Source: Paguma larvata
Lineage: Eukaryota > Chordata > Mammalia > Carnivora > Viverridae
Reading direction: 5' to 3'
DNA: 64,000 nucleotides
NCBI GenBank assembly: GCA_030068075.1
Contig: CM057826.1
Coordinates: 74,869,312-74,933,311 of the forward strand
Part shown: piece by piece, positions 46,486 to 58,949 of the stretch
Layout of the letters: every line of letters starts with the position of its first letter
Numbering within the stretch: the stretch's first letter is position 1
Position numbers and translations under genes: made by a program
Notes under the pieces: model-generated
Database searches by the model: none
Seen by the model: the letters and a program-made list of their open reading frames with translations, nothing else
Told to the model about the DNA's origin: nothing

Positions 46486-49400
46486 AAGTGGATCTCTATA
46501 GTGTATTAACAATAAGGATGAAAAATAAGTTGTGAAAATAATACTGACCTCAGTGGTGCAAGGAAAAAGGAAATATTAAAATGAACATTAACAGTAATGG
46601 AAAAACTATTGTATCATAAATTATTAACAGGCTAATTTGGTAGACTCACTGCTATGCTAAGTCATAAACTAACCCTTGTGTACCAAGTGCTTTAATGTAA
46701 TATATCTCTTTTTCACAACTCTATGATATAGATATGATTATTATTACTTAAATCTTGCAGATAAAAATAAAGGGTTAGTGAGGCTAAGCTGCTTACTCAA
46801 AGTCATATGGCAATTAACCTGTACTCAACCAAAGCCTCAACCCAGCACTTAGTCTCTAAACCCATATGCCTAACCATTACACTCAATACCTCAGTGTAAC
46901 AAGATAATACTATAAAGCATTAATCAATGCTTCTTCTATGTTTTTGTCATATTGTCCTTTATCCTACAATTTTACTCCCTTTTTTTTTTTTGGCCCTCTT
47001 GAGATAAGATCATCCTTGTGACAAATGTTAGCTGAACCAGAGAACAAAAGTGTTCAATTCTTGAGATCATAAAGCAAGGAAGAAAATGAACCCCAGGTAA
47101 ATATGAAGACCCAAAACTATACATAATCTTTACTTATGTGCCTGTCTCTTCATTGTCCTACAGAGGACTCCCTCTCTTCTACAGCAGGGCAAGCAACCAA
47201 GTGAAGGGTGGTTGGATACGATGTGAAAGCAGATGGGAGTACATCGGGCTCAGTCAGCTCACGCAGGTACACACTCAGCTTGAGAAGCAGCCACATAACT
47301 TATGTTGCCAAGAATCATGTCCCACAGTGAGAAGCAGAGGACTTAGAAGAGTGTCATAACCATGAGGAGAAGACTCCTCACTAAAAAATGGCATAAGCTG
47401 TGTCCCGAGACAAGAATATAGTAACTTCAGCAGAAGAAACCTGAGAGGCCTCAAAGACAAGCCGCCTCATTAAAGCCAATGCTATGATTGCCTATAGCCC
47501 TTTGGGTTCCCAGGCCAGTCCCTAAGAGATGGCAGGAGAAGAGAACATTCTGTTAGCTGAATTTAACATGGATCTGAGTTGGAGAATCCAGGACTGATTA
47601 ACATTACATGTTTGCAATGAGGCAGAATTAAAATTTGGAATAGGGATTAGATTAAGATATATTATGTTGAAAAATGTAGTTACAGCATTTGTACATGAAA
47701 CTCCATGGATTTATATACCCCCATATAAAAAACGTATTGTTACTCTTTTATGTTAAGAATTCTACGGATTTATTTTCTTACCGAATTTGAAGTATATAAC
47801 ATGCTATTATCAACTATAATCAGAGAGTATGAAACTTTCTGGTTATTGCCATACCCACCTAGATATAACCACTCTTTTATCAGGAGAAAATCACACGTAC
47901 ACAGAACAGTTAGGAAGACACCAGTTCTAAAAAGCAACTAGATACTGTGTGGCCCAGTAGATGTGACAGTGTACTATGCCCCAGGAAGGACTTAAGCCAA
48001 CTACTTAGAGCAATGTTGGGCCAATAAGTAATAAGTGCTAATGGTAGAAGAAAGTAGCTTTGTTTTCCACTAATGAAATTTAGAAGTTGAAACTAAGCTA
48101 CTGTATAAACTTGAAGAACTGTCTTATAATAAGTGGATTAACTGCATTAATCCTTTTTAGCTGCATTAATCTCCCATATTTAAAGCGAGGCAGTTTGAAC
48201 AAATGAAAATATGACTAGGTCTAGGTCAACTTTTATCTGCAGGAAATTTTTTTTCTTAAATACTGAAAAAGAAAGACATTTACTTGTTACACTTCAGGGT
48301 TGAGAAACAAATGCTTTTCTTTAAAATCCCCAGTGAGTATAATACTGATTATGTCAGTTTTGAGAATATTTGGAAACTCAAATATTGGTAGGGAAGCAAA
48401 TTGCTGATGATCAAGCATCGTGAGGGGTGAGTTTCTGTAACTCAGTACGTTACACAACAAAACAGAACAGAACATTATGTATTTCTTTCTTTTTTAAGAT
48501 AATCATGGATCAACCTGTGTGTATGATTTAATATATTCTCTGAATTATCATATGATTTAAAATAGGAAAAAACATGCAAATATTTCACATTTCTAAACTT
48601 AATAAATACAATTTAGCATTAAAATAGTTATCTTAATTTCAGCTATTCATGTCTGTAGTTCCTTTAAGAAAAAAAAAAAGAAAGAAAAAAACAAAAAACC
48701 TGTTATCCTGAAAATTTACAGGAGATTTAAACTACCATGAACATGTTTACTGAAATTTTCCCTAATATCTATACATCAATTATCTCACACGAGTAATGAA
48801 CATCTACAAGTCATCCTTATCTTCAACTCTTCAACAGTAGTACCAAGGAAAATAAGAACTATTTGACATGATTTACAGCTTCAATATATTTATGGTATCT
48901 TTTGTGAAGACAGGAGTCAGAAAAGTTAACCAATAATGACATAAATTAAATGATCCACAGCAATTAACTTTTAGAGAAAAATTAATTTAAGACAAAAAAG
49001 TAAAAAAGAACATTAATAATTGGATTACTTAAAGATGGTTTTACAGAAATGTACTTTATTTGACTCTGAGAGAATAATTCAGAATATAGGGTCAGAATAC
49101 AAGGGAAAGAAGGCTGCAGATAAGGTAATGGGGACATGAAAAACACTGAGATGGTGAAGTCAAGAAAATGGACCATAGAGCAAAATAAAGTAGCGGTATC
49201 CCTAGTTAGTCAGTGTGATTAGGCTGAACAGGCATATTAGAGCTAAAATGTAAACAGTTTTAAATAAAGTACAGTACAAGGGAGTCACTGGATCAAAGTG
49301 GCAATCTTTAAGGTTAATCTGACCCAACTATGTAGGATGAATTAGGTGGTAAAATATCAGACGCAGAGAGACTAGTCAACCAGTTCAGGTATGTTTCACA

Positions 49401-50404
49401 AACATAACGTGCTGACAGTGAACTTAGAAAAAAGACAAATGCAAGTAACCGGAAAAGTACCTGCAGAATGTGGAAACTAAAGGATCTTGGGGTTAAAAAG
49501 AACTAAAGACAATTTGAGGATCAAACCTAGGTGGCCAAAAGCCAATAGTGACCCGCTAATTTAAGAAGTCAAACTGAGTCATGTGAAGAGAAATAAATAT
49601 GTAATTCCCCAATGTTTTTGGCATATACGGCCTTCTCAGTGTATTTCCCTAACTTTAATAGAGATGTGAACCTGAGGCAGATTTTGCTATCACAAGAAAA
49701 CATTTACTTTAGAAGAAAAAAAAAACTTGCTCCACCTTATGAGAAAAAACTAAGCACTTATGCTTCTAATTTCCACAACAATTAAGAGTAAAGAAGATTA
49801 TTATAAGGACCTGTGGCAAAATGTAGAATACAGGCCCTGTCTTAAGGCAATAGCTTATTTTCACTTCAGACCAGTTATTACCCAGAAGGAATTCACGACA
49901 AATACATCGACATCTTCTGATCTTAAGGTAGGGCAACAATACAAATTTTATGTTATCGATCCCAGCCTTCTTTTTTCCCCCTGATCTACCTGAAACCAGA
50001 AATTTCATTTATCCAGTTTCCATTTCTTTCTTGTCTGGAAATACTTGTTATTTTTGTTCTTTATTAGACTTGCTCAAGAACAGCAAAATGAAACCCAGAG
50101 GGAAAAAGACACTGGCAGACAAGTTTAGGAAGATATGATGCTTTGTGTAGCAAAGTAATTGACTTCTGACCTCTAAGTATACACCAAGTTTTAGTTCATC
50201 TAATTCACATAGAAATAACCAACTCCAGGTAAATATTTCTTTGTGAAGTATAATCTCTAGGGCTATAACTAGTGAGTGTACATTAAGTAAGCAAAGCTTC
50301 ATAGGGATGACTAGTGGCTATTATGCAATTTATGTACACATAATACTTAACCTATTTCTAAAACTAAGCTTTTCCTCTTAAAGTAGTAACCAAAAACGAT
50401 ACTT
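46486..50404. other. Long unique stretch with one MIR, no gene seen
   Basis: Contains a reversed MIR (46680-46890). No SINE of the carnivore type for 3.9 kb. A frame at 47138-47359 lies between an AG and a GT, but nothing else supports an exon. The rest is AT-rich. Confidence 0.45.
46680..46890 (-). repeat. MIR SINE remnant, reverse
   Basis: TTAGTGAGGCTAAGCTGCTT, CTCAAAGTCATATGGCAATT and CCTAACCATTACACTC match a reversed MIR. Confidence 0.8.
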
Positions 50405-50417
50405 AGAAGTGGCCCAA
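50405..50417. repeat. Target-site duplication of truncated L1, left copy
   Basis: AGAAGTGGCCCAA, identical to 50622-50634. Confidence 0.95.
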
Positions 50418-50621
50418 GAAAGGAAAAAAAGACACAGAGAGGGAGGGAGATAAAACATAAGAGACTCTCAAAGACTAAGAAAAAACTGAGGGTAAGGGGG
50501 ATGAGGGAGGGGGGAGAGGGGGTGATGGGCATTAAAAAGGGCACATGTTGGGATGAACACTGGGTGTTATATGTAAACCAATTTGAAAATAAACTATTAT
50601 AAAACCAAAAAAAAAAAAAAA
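50418..50621 (+). mobile_element. Severely 5'-truncated young L1 (3' end only)
   Basis: From the A-rich stretch near its start to AAATAAACTATTATAA, it matches the last 190 bp of the full-length L1 (about 19616-19800) with only two substitutions outside the tail (T to G and T to A). It has AATAAA, an A tail and a perfect 13-bp target-site duplication, all signs of a recent insertion of the same subfamily. Confidence 0.96.
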
Positions 50622-50634
50622 AGAAGTGGCCCAA
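50622..50634. repeat. Target-site duplication of truncated L1, right copy
   Basis: AGAAGTGGCCCAA, identical to 50405-50417. Confidence 0.95.
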
Positions 50635-50720
50635 AAAAGCCCTGGAAGATAAATGGGTGCCCAATTTGACTTTCACATGCAACAAGCAGCATTGTACACT
50701 AAAAAAAAAAGTGATTTTCA

Positions 50721-50960
50721 GAGCACCTGGGTGGTTCAGTTGGTTAAGCATCTGACTCTTGATTTCAGCTCAGGTTATGATCTCATGAGATGGAGATGGA
50801 GCCCCATGTCAGGGTCTGAACCAACAGCGCTGAGAGCCTGCTTGGGATTCTCTCTCTCTCCCTCTCTCTCCGCTCCTCTCCTACTCATGCACATGTGCTC
50901 TTGCTCTCACTCAAAATAAATAAATAAATATATAAATACATAAATAAATAAATATTTTTA
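50721..50960 (+). mobile_element. Carnivore SINE
   Basis: GAGCACCTGGGTGGTTCAGT head, CTCAGGTTATGATCTCATGA, CT-rich tract and an AATAAATAAATA-type tail about 40 bp long. Inserted at the edge of an old L1. Confidence 0.92.
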
Positions 50961-50978
50961 TAAAGTACTGATTTTAAC

Positions 50979-51942
50979 CACATAATTAGCATTTCTCTTT
51001 TGTGGTGAAACATTTAAGATCTAGTCCTTTACCAGCTGTGAAGTACATGACATGGTAATGTTACTGTAAGCACAATGGTGTGCATTAGATACGAAGAACT
51101 CACTCATCCTCCAACTCCAAGTTTATACCCTTTAAACCAACATATCCCCATTTCCCCCACCATCCATTTCCTTAGCCACCACTCTCCTCTCTTTCTCAGA
51201 GTTCAGCTTTTATAGATTTCACATATAAAAAACATCATACAACATTTTCTTTTTCTCACTTGTCTCACTTAACATGATTCTCTCAAGATCCATATATGAT
51301 GTTGTTGCAAAAGGCAGGGTTTCCTTCTTTCTCACAGCTAAGAAATAGTCCATCATATATATATATTTATCACATCTTCTTTTATTCAATTATCCCTTGA
51401 CAGACTCTTAGGGGAAAAAACTATCCTGGCTATTATGAGTAATGCTGCAATAAACATACAAGTGCTAGTATCATTTCAGTGTTCTGTTCTCATTTCCTTT
51501 GGATATATACCCAAAAGTGGGCTTCCTAGATAATACAGTGGTTCTGTTTTTCTTTTTTGTTTGTTTGGGTTTTTTTTGTTCTTTTGTTTTATAACAAAGT
51601 CCATACTGCATACTGCTTTCCACAGTGGCTGCACCAATTTACATTCCTACCAACAATGCACAAAGGTTTCCTTTTCTCCACATCCTTGATGACTCTCATT
51701 TCCTCTTTTCTTTCCTCTTAACTTATCTGTGCTAACAGAGGCAAGGTGAGATTTCCTTGTGGTTTTTATTTGCATTTCCCTGATAATTAGTGATGATGAG
51801 CACCTTTTAGGGTATCTGTTGGCCATTTCTATATTATCTTTGGAAAAATGTCCACTTAGTTTCTCTGCCCATTTTTTAAATTTATTATTTACTGTATGAG
51901 TTCTTTCTGTAATTTGGGTATTAACCCCTTACCTGATATATG
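50979..51942 (-). mobile_element. Old L1, inverted 5' segment (twin priming)
   Basis: Read in reverse it is L1 sequence: late ORF2 (GGCCAACAGATACCC, GGTGCAGCCACTGTGG), then 3'UTR (AAATGGGGATATGTTGG, AGATCTTAAATG, CACCACAAAAG), ending AATTATGTGG. It joins head-on with the direct segment that starts at 51943. Confidence 0.85.
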
Positions 51943-52078
51943 TTTATGTGACATGACAGAGGTGTTACATAACACTACAGTGATAATCACATTGCAATAT
52001 ATATGTATAAAACAAACATACACCTTAAACTTACAGTATTATATATTAACTATATCTCAAAAATAAAGAATAAAAACA
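51943..52078 (+). mobile_element. Old L1, direct 3' segment
   Basis: TTATGTGACATGACAGAGGT, GTGATAATCACATTGCAAT and CACCTTAAACTTACAG are the end of an old mammalian L1 3'UTR. They continue exactly where the inverted segment stops. The A tail is decayed. Confidence 0.85.
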
Positions 52079-52110
52079 TATGAATGAAAATACAGAATCA
52101 ATCCTACCAG

Positions 52111-52111
<1 letters not shown>

Positions 52112-52143
<32 letters not shown>

Positions 52144-52146
52144 AAC
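52112..52146. repeat. (CAAAA)n simple repeat
   Basis: About six CAAAA units downstream of the old L1 tail. Confidence 0.9.
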
Positions 52147-52616
52147 AGTGACCTAGGGTGATCTATATATTGACAGCTGGGCTAGAGATACTACTCTTTA
52201 GTTATGTTTTATCTTTTATTTGCCTAATTGGATGAACCCTAAGAATCCTCCCAGTATACCTCTTTGTCTACACATATGTGGAATTTGTTTCTCCTTCTTA
52301 GTTTAAGTGAGCCGATAAGCTGATAGTAGCTGTGGATGGAGGTTTTTTACTGTTCTACTGCCAAAAAAACGAATTTGGGAAGTTAAATAATCAAAGACCT
52401 CTCTTTCAGAACTATTATGAAAAGAAATTCATCTGTTATATTTGTGATGATCTAGAAAACAACTGGCTTACAAAGTGGTATTTAATCAATCAAGCAACAT
52501 ATCCTATTGACATTGTTGGAACAGACTGAGCCTTTAAACACATTAATATATAACATGATCCCTATCTTTAAGGAGCTCCCAATCTAACTGGAAAAAATGA
52601 GATATATAAAATACAA
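52147..52616. other. Unique sequence, no gene seen
   Basis: No recognised repeat or coding frame. Confidence 0.5.
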
Positions 52617-53344
52617 AACATTGGCCACAGCAATTTCTTACTCAACACATCTCCAGAGGCAAGGGAAACAAAAGCAAAAATGAACTATTGGGACCTCATC
52701 AAAATAAAAAGCTTCTGCACAGAGAAGGAAACAATCAGCAAAACTAAAAGGCAACCAATGGAATAGGAGAAGAGACTTCCAAACAACATATCAAATGAAA
52801 GATTAGTATCCAAAATCTATAAAGAACTCACCAAACTCAAAACCCAAAAAAACAAATAGTCTAGTGAAGAAATGGTCAAAAATACATCAATAGACACTTC
52901 TCCAAAGAAGACATCCAGATGGCAAACAGACACATGAAACGATGTTCAACATCACTCTTCATCAGGGAAATACAAATCAAAACTACAATGAGATACCACC
53001 TCACACCTGTCAGAATGGTTAACATTATTAACTCAGGCAACAACAGGTGTTGGCAAGGATGTGGAGAAAGAGGATTTCTCTTGCACTGCTGGTGTGAATA
53101 CAAACTGGTGCAGCCACTCTGGAAAACAGTATGGAGGTTCCTCAAAAAATTAAAAATAGAACTACCCTACACCCTACGACCCAGCAATTGTGCTACTAGG
53201 TATTTATCCAAGAGACACAGGTGCGCTGTTGCAAAGGGTCACATGCACCCAAAGTTGATAGCAGCACTACTGACAATAGCCAAAGTATGGAAAGAGTCCA
53301 AATGTCATCGATGGATGGATGAGTAAACATGATATATATATATG

Positions 53345-53386
<42 letters not shown>

Positions 53387-53759
53387 GGATTATTACTCAG
53401 CTATCAAAAAGAATGAAATCTTGCCATTTGCCACTACATGGATGGAATAGAGGCTATTATGCTTAGCAAAATTAGTCACTCAGAAAAAAGACAAATATCA
53501 TATGACTTCACTCATATGAGGTCTTTAAGATACAAAACAGATGAATATAAGGGAAGGGAAGCAAAAAATAATATAAAAACAGGGAGGGGGACAAAACATA
53601 AGAGACTCTTAAATATGAAGAACAAACAAAGGGTTGCTGGGGGGATTGTGGGAGGTGGGGTGGTCTGAATGGATAAGGGGCATGAAGAAATCTACTCCTG
53701 AAAACATTGTTGCACCATATGCTAACTTGATATAAATTTAAAAAGTAAATAAAAAAAAA
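52617..53759 (+). mobile_element. 5'-truncated L1 of an older subfamily
   Basis: Matches the full-length L1 from its position near 18727 onward. It keeps the ORF2 tail (52919-53326 reads [39 protein letters not shown]), but the last cysteine of the zinc-like motif is tyrosine and stops and indels break the frame. A (CA)n array sits at 53349-53384. The 3'UTR is AGGGTTGCTGGGGGGATTGT and so on, then an A tail. The 3'UTR differs from that of the young L1, so it is an older subfamily. No clear target-site duplication. Confidence 0.92.
53349..53384. repeat. (CA)n microsatellite within L1
   Basis: About 18 uninterrupted CA units after TATATATATGTATA. Confidence 0.95.
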
Positions 53760-53879
53760 ACAGAACAAATTTTATATTATATAAAACGTTCACTTGAATA
53801 GTGGAGTTGCTAAAGAGAAGTGTTAAATCTGTGTTAGCAAAGTATCTAGGAGCATGCATGGATATTAGCATCTGCGGCT

Positions 53880-54060
53880 TATAAATAAATTATCGGTTCT
53901 ACTCTTACTCCCTTAATTAACTCATACAAATTACTTAAACATTCACTGTTTTCATTTTAAGTTAAATATATGACACATGGCTCATAGTGTTACTATGCAG
54001 ATTAAATGACATATTTGTGAAAACACCTATCATAGGTTCCTGGCACATTACAAGAGTTAA
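53880..54060 (+). repeat. MIR SINE remnant
   Basis: ACAAATTACTTAAACATTCA, GCAGATTAAATGACATATTT and TTCCTGGCACATTACAAGAG follow the MIR 3' half. Confidence 0.65.
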
Positions 54061-54689
54061 ATAAAATTTTAGAAAAAGGAGGGGGGAAATAGGACTTAAA
54101 CAGTTTTTCAAGAAGACATAGACTTCCACTTCCACAACTAGTTATTTGCAAGTCACAGGTCATGGATAAGGTCTAAAAATATCAGGAAAATTGTCAAGAT
54201 AAGATGTCTACTGTGGACAAAATGAACAGAAACTCCCAGTAGAGAACATGGAAAAGCGTGGTACTGGATTTTAAGTAGTCGTCTTCATATGACCACAGTT
54301 TTCCACAACTAAAGGGCAGATTCTTCCCACTTTTCCCACAAGAGCTTTCACCTAACACAGATCAATGCCCATAAAGATCAATGCCAGGACTCTATTTACA
54401 CCACTTCAAACTGACCCTAAATCCACAAATAGCTTCTGGGAAGAATTTACTTGCATTTAATAAACTGGGCTTTGTTTTAAGCCAATATAAGTGGTATTTA
54501 TCTCTGGTTTAAGTAAATATAAACTTTAATAATTACTCAGATCTTTTTCTAAATTCCCTGATCGTAGATGTGTAGATTTTTATGTATCATTTGCATGATT
54601 TATTTTCCTGACTCCTGGATAGTTGGCATTGATTCACTAGTAATCTTCATATTTTAATGACTTGAACTTTTAGAATATGTGATCTGCTC

Positions 54690-54780
54690 TCATTTACTGC
54701 TTTATCTCAAGTACCTTGAAGGATTCCCAATAGGTAGATGTTCCATAAATATGTGTAAGTATAAATGGATGAATGAGTAT
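54690..54780 (+). repeat. L2- or MIR-like 3' end
   Basis: AATAGGTAGATGTTCCATAAATATGTG with TGGATGAATGAGT resembles the GCTCAATAAATGTTTG...GAATGAATGA end of old LINEs and SINEs. Confidence 0.4.
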
Positions 54781-56489
54781 TACCTTTCCGGGCTGACATA
54801 CACCAATAACCCCTTCTCTTTCTCCTACTTAGTTTCAGCAATATTTTGTTTCATTAATTTGGCTTCTGAAATTCTTTTTCTTTGTAACATTTTTGATGTG
54901 GAATAAGAGTTAGTATTTTCTCCTATATCTCAAACTCCATAAGCCTAGGACTCCTAACAACATAAGTTCGAAGTAGTCTAAGACTTTTTAGCTTTTATAC
55001 AATAGAAATAGGATGTATTGGTTATGTAAATTTTCAATATTCTGCATTTTCCTTGTTTATTTGTATCAATTTATTTAACATAAGAAAATCTCCCCAAACC
55101 AGTAGCAGTTCCTAACTGCGAAATCTCTTATGTAATAAAAGGCTATCTCCCAAATAGTTTATTCTCTAATTTCAAAAACACATCAAAAATCAAGTATGTA
55201 ATTTTGTATCAAGAGTTTCTAATATGAAAAGTTCTAAACAGAAAAACTAAATATTATTTTCGCCATTTTCTATTTTCTGATAAATATCCAGAATTTCACT
55301 TTTAAAAATTCATTTGTTGTTGGTTTTTTTTAGAAAGAGGACATAAATTTGATTGAGGCTAAAGATTCCTCGGAATTTGACGTTACTAATCATGTGTATC
55401 TATGCCTCAGTTATATCAGCTTATAAAACTTAGATTTCTTATGTTCATAATCATTCATTTTACTTAACATATATATCAAGTAAAAATTTAGCACAAAAAC
55501 TAAGTAAATAGAAAAATGGTATGTTGGATGTATGAAGTATAAATAGCAATTTGTGAGGAATTGCTTGAGTTTTCTTTATTGTTTGGTCTTTTTTGTTTTT
55601 TTCTGGAACATTTGCCATGGAACAAATGCCTTTACAATAATCATTTCTACAAATGTTGATTTCAGTAACATGTTTAGCTATTTCTTTGAACTAGAATAGA
55701 GACACTATTTCTGACAACCAAACTATTCTCATTTTACTCTGCCAATTGTTTTAAAGCCATGTCACAACGTGAGACAAGAAATAAAGTTCCAATGTTATCT
55801 TTACAGTGAAAATTAAATAATATGGGAGATGTTATAAAAATCTTCTCTCATCATAGAACATTCCTAAGGAGTTCTTGGTCTTACGTTATGAGTTATATTG
55901 AAAAACAATATTCATTCTTTACTGAAGGCTTACAATTTTAACTTTTTAAATGTTTCCTTATTTTATTTCTAGAGCTTAAAATCCAGTACCTATTTGTGAC
56001 CACAGCCAGGAACTTTTTAAACAATATCACACCTGTTAAAATATTATTTTTCTTTAAACGAAAAGAAATTTGTGTCATTAAGATCCCACTAATTTAGGAT
56101 TTGTGGTAACATGAGACAAAGGCTACCTAGTGCATATGATAAGTATTTGCAAAACAAATTAACACTGCAAACCACAGGTGATCTCGCTAGTAAAATAGTG
56201 TATTTAATACCCCAAGTTCTTGGTCATTCCTCTATGTATGATTCATCTATTCAGCTCTGTGGATTTTGGTGGTGTTGGTTGCTGAATGTCCAAACAAAGC
56301 AGATGATTTTTATGTTATCACACATCCTTGTCAAAGTAGCGAAAGCAGTCAGGAGCACCACTTACGTCTTTGAGATTGGATAGTTTCAGAAGGAGCCGTT
56401 ATGTTTAAGTTATGTCTTCCCTCCCAAAAGAAAAATCTAAAATGTATTCACTTCTAGCTACCTATTTTGTGCTAGTGTTGTATATGCAT

Positions 56490-56640
56490 TATTGAAACAT
56501 TACCTCACAGCAATCCTGCAAGGTAGTCATTACTATTCCTAATTTAAGTATGAGTTAACTAAAACTCACCAAGTGTGCAAAACTTGTCTTTGCTTGTTTA
56601 GCTAGTAAGTAGTAGAGCCAAGCTGCCATGTTTCACGTGT
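56490..56640 (-). repeat. MIR SINE remnant, reverse
   Basis: ACCTCACAGCAATCCTGCAA, TAGTCATTACTATTCCTAAT and AGCTAGTAAGTAGTAGAGCC match a reversed MIR. Confidence 0.8.
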
Positions 56641-56689
56641 ATTTTTATTTCTAGACTTAATAACATCTTTACATTCCCTTCAGGATTAA

Positions 56690-57690
56690 TTTCTAGAAGA
56701 ACTTCCGGTATAGATTTGTGCAATTTTTCTTTGTTGGATATTTATTCTTTGTCAGATAGCAATTTATTGAGTAGACCTGAAACCAATTTCTATACTGAGT
56801 TCTAAAAAAGGTTAATAATGCATAGTTTCTGTCTTTGCAGAGCCTGGAGTCTAGCACTGAGAGAAAGGTAGTGTGCATGCTTGTATATGTGTGTGTATAA
56901 AATGCTACAGGGCTGACATATAATTACTTGCAGGGAAAACTCTAGGCAAAGAGAGAGTAAATATCAATTCTTACTGTGAGGTCAGACTTTAGAGAGGAAA
57001 TGATATTTGTGTGGAGTCTGAAAACTATGAGTTGGTAGATAAAATGAAAGAAGTGGCAAGATCAAAGACAGGAGAGAATTTATGAAATGTGGTGCATTAG
57101 GGAAATGCAGTAATTTCGTAGCTTTTGTATATGGGCCACGGGGTGGTTTCAAAAGATAAGTAAGGACTAGGCCATGAAAGGTTGTTTACACCATGTTTAG
57201 TGATTGGACCTCCTGTTGGTGGTCTTTGAAGTGTGGTAAGCAAAGGAGTAATACAATAAGATTTGTGTTTTAGATTATCATTTTGTGGCAATGTGAAGAA
57301 TGGACATGTATGCATTCTTGAAGGGAGAGAAGCTCATTAGGAAATGAGGTCAGTGGTCAGAGAAAACAGTTAAAATTAAGCCACTACCAGTAGAGTTAAA
57401 ATGAAGAAGACAGGAGAGAGTGATGAGGTACGATTGTCAGCTACTCATCACCAAGCAGATTTTAGGATTGAGAGAAAACAAAACATGAGGATGACTCTAG
57501 GCTTCTAGTTTAGGATGTATTTTAGTAGTATTTAGTAGTATTTTATGTGTATAGAGAAGGTAGGGAAGAGGTCAAGTTTAAGGGGAAAAGTTACACTTTC
57601 AGATATGCTCATTTCGGGAATTCTATCAGATGCCCCTCTGGTGATGTCTAGTAGGCAGTGGAAATCTGAGTCTAAAGCTCAGAAGGAAGA
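56690..57690 (+). repeat. Ancient mammalian interspersed repeat, about 1 kb
   Basis: Blocks such as AGAGCCTGGAGTCTAGCACT, TGAGGTCAGACTTTAGAGAG, ACTAGGCCATGAAAGGTTG, GGATGACTCTAGGCTTCTAG and TGATGTCTAGTAGGCAGTGG occur in the fixed order I know from an old, widespread mammalian repeat. I do not assign its name. Non-coding here. Confidence 0.55.
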
Positions 57691-57889
57691 TCTGCTACTC
57701 TAACTCCTTGCCCAGACTGCCCTTGATCTGTTGAAAAACGTGGTTATACTTTTTTTTAATCTTAGCCTCACTGACTGCTTGTTTAAAAACAATCTTCTCA
57801 ATTTTCCAGGAATTTGATAAGCTCACCTTCCTTTCAGTGGTGACAGGTTTGGTCTAGTTGATTTGTTGATAGTGTGCTCAATAACCACA

Positions 57890-58095
57890 CCTAAAATACA
57901 ATTAGAATTTATCTCAGCTCTGCCATTAATTTTCAATGTGACCTGAGGCTGCTTATTTAACCTTCCTCTGTCTTAGTGTCCCCAGCTGCAAAATGCAAAT
58001 ACTGTAATACAAGCTAACACACCAAGCTAAGAGAAGGAAAACTAATATAAACTTTACTAAAGTGCTTAGTAAATACAAAATCTTATATAAATGCT
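57890..58095 (+). repeat. MIR SINE remnant
   Basis: CTCAGCTCTGCCATTAATTT, AATGTGACCTGAGGCTGCTT and AGCTGCAAAATGCAAATACT match MIR, then a 3' part with AGTGCTTAGTAAATAC. Confidence 0.8.
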
Positions 58096-58949
58096 AATCC
58101 AAATATATCCCCCATTTTCTCACTGTTGCTGGGAATAGCTTAGAAAAGAAAGGTGATGGACACAAAAAACTACGCCCCAATTGGTTGCAAAGCCAAAGAA
58201 AAAATGGGATAAAATGCACACACAACACCTTCTGATACACTACCTATATATTATCTGGTACTTTTGACCTGTGGCAAAATAACTCCTATGAATTTCTATG
58301 AGCTCACATGATTGAACTGTGGAATCATCAGCCCCTATCCTAAAGAAAGACAGTCCTGCCTTTGATACTCTGGCTCTTACTGCATATGAGAACCCAGCTC
58401 ATCTCATCTCTGCAGATGCTCAAAAAGGGAGTAATCAGGTTGTTTCTGGAAAGATAGGTCTTCAATCCATCTTGGAAATATTTTATGTACACAGTCTTGA
58501 ATAACACTGTCTTTAAGGCCAAAGCCTAATGAGATGATGAACTGTTTTAAAAAGTAACCCTTTTCTCCATATGCTTCTCCATTCTCCATTTCTCTTTAAT
58601 ACTCTTCCTTGCCGCCTCCTCCCTTACTCTCCTTGGTGGAGATTAGGGATGTGGAAATGTAAAATAGCCACAGACCCACCCTGTAGCAGAAGTGACTTCT
58701 AGAAGAGGCTCTCAGTCCCAAATGAGCTGCTTCCAGACAGAGCTGCCATAGGCCAGGGCATTCCTAGAAGACTGTCATGCCTTCCCCTTTCCAGAAATCC
58801 TTGAAGCATTCAGCTGTCCCCCAAAGATGTTTCTAAGTCATTTATTTGTTTTAAAAAATGTTTAATAAATATCTTTGTTTCAGGCACAATGCTGGGTACT
58901 GAACTTACAAAGAGGATTAAGAGTTTTTAAGAGTTCATAAAAGGACGCC
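58096..58949. other. Unique sequence, no gene seen
   Basis: A short old-repeat-like stretch at about 58875-58920 (CAGGCACAATGCTGGGTACT); otherwise nothing recognised. Confidence 0.45.

Larger units (their letters stand above)
53760..56489. other. AT-rich sequence with old repeats, no gene seen
   Basis: Holds a MIR remnant (53880-54060) and an L2-like end (54690-54780). The remainder, 54800-56490, has no recognised repeat. The frame at 56111-56383 shows no domain. Confidence 0.45.

Noticed and set aside
47164..47266. Possible 103-bp exon between a pyrimidine-rich CTACAG and CAG/GTACAC
   Set aside because: One frame is open, but the donor is weak, there is no homology I recognise and no partner exon was found.
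50347..50751. 134-codon minus-strand frame
   Set aside because: It is antisense to the truncated L1 3' end and its G-rich stretch; a nearly identical antisense peptide occurs at 19533-19868 for the same reason.
53349..53384. CRISPR-like or other regulatory repeat array
   Set aside because: A plain CA microsatellite within L1; no spacers.
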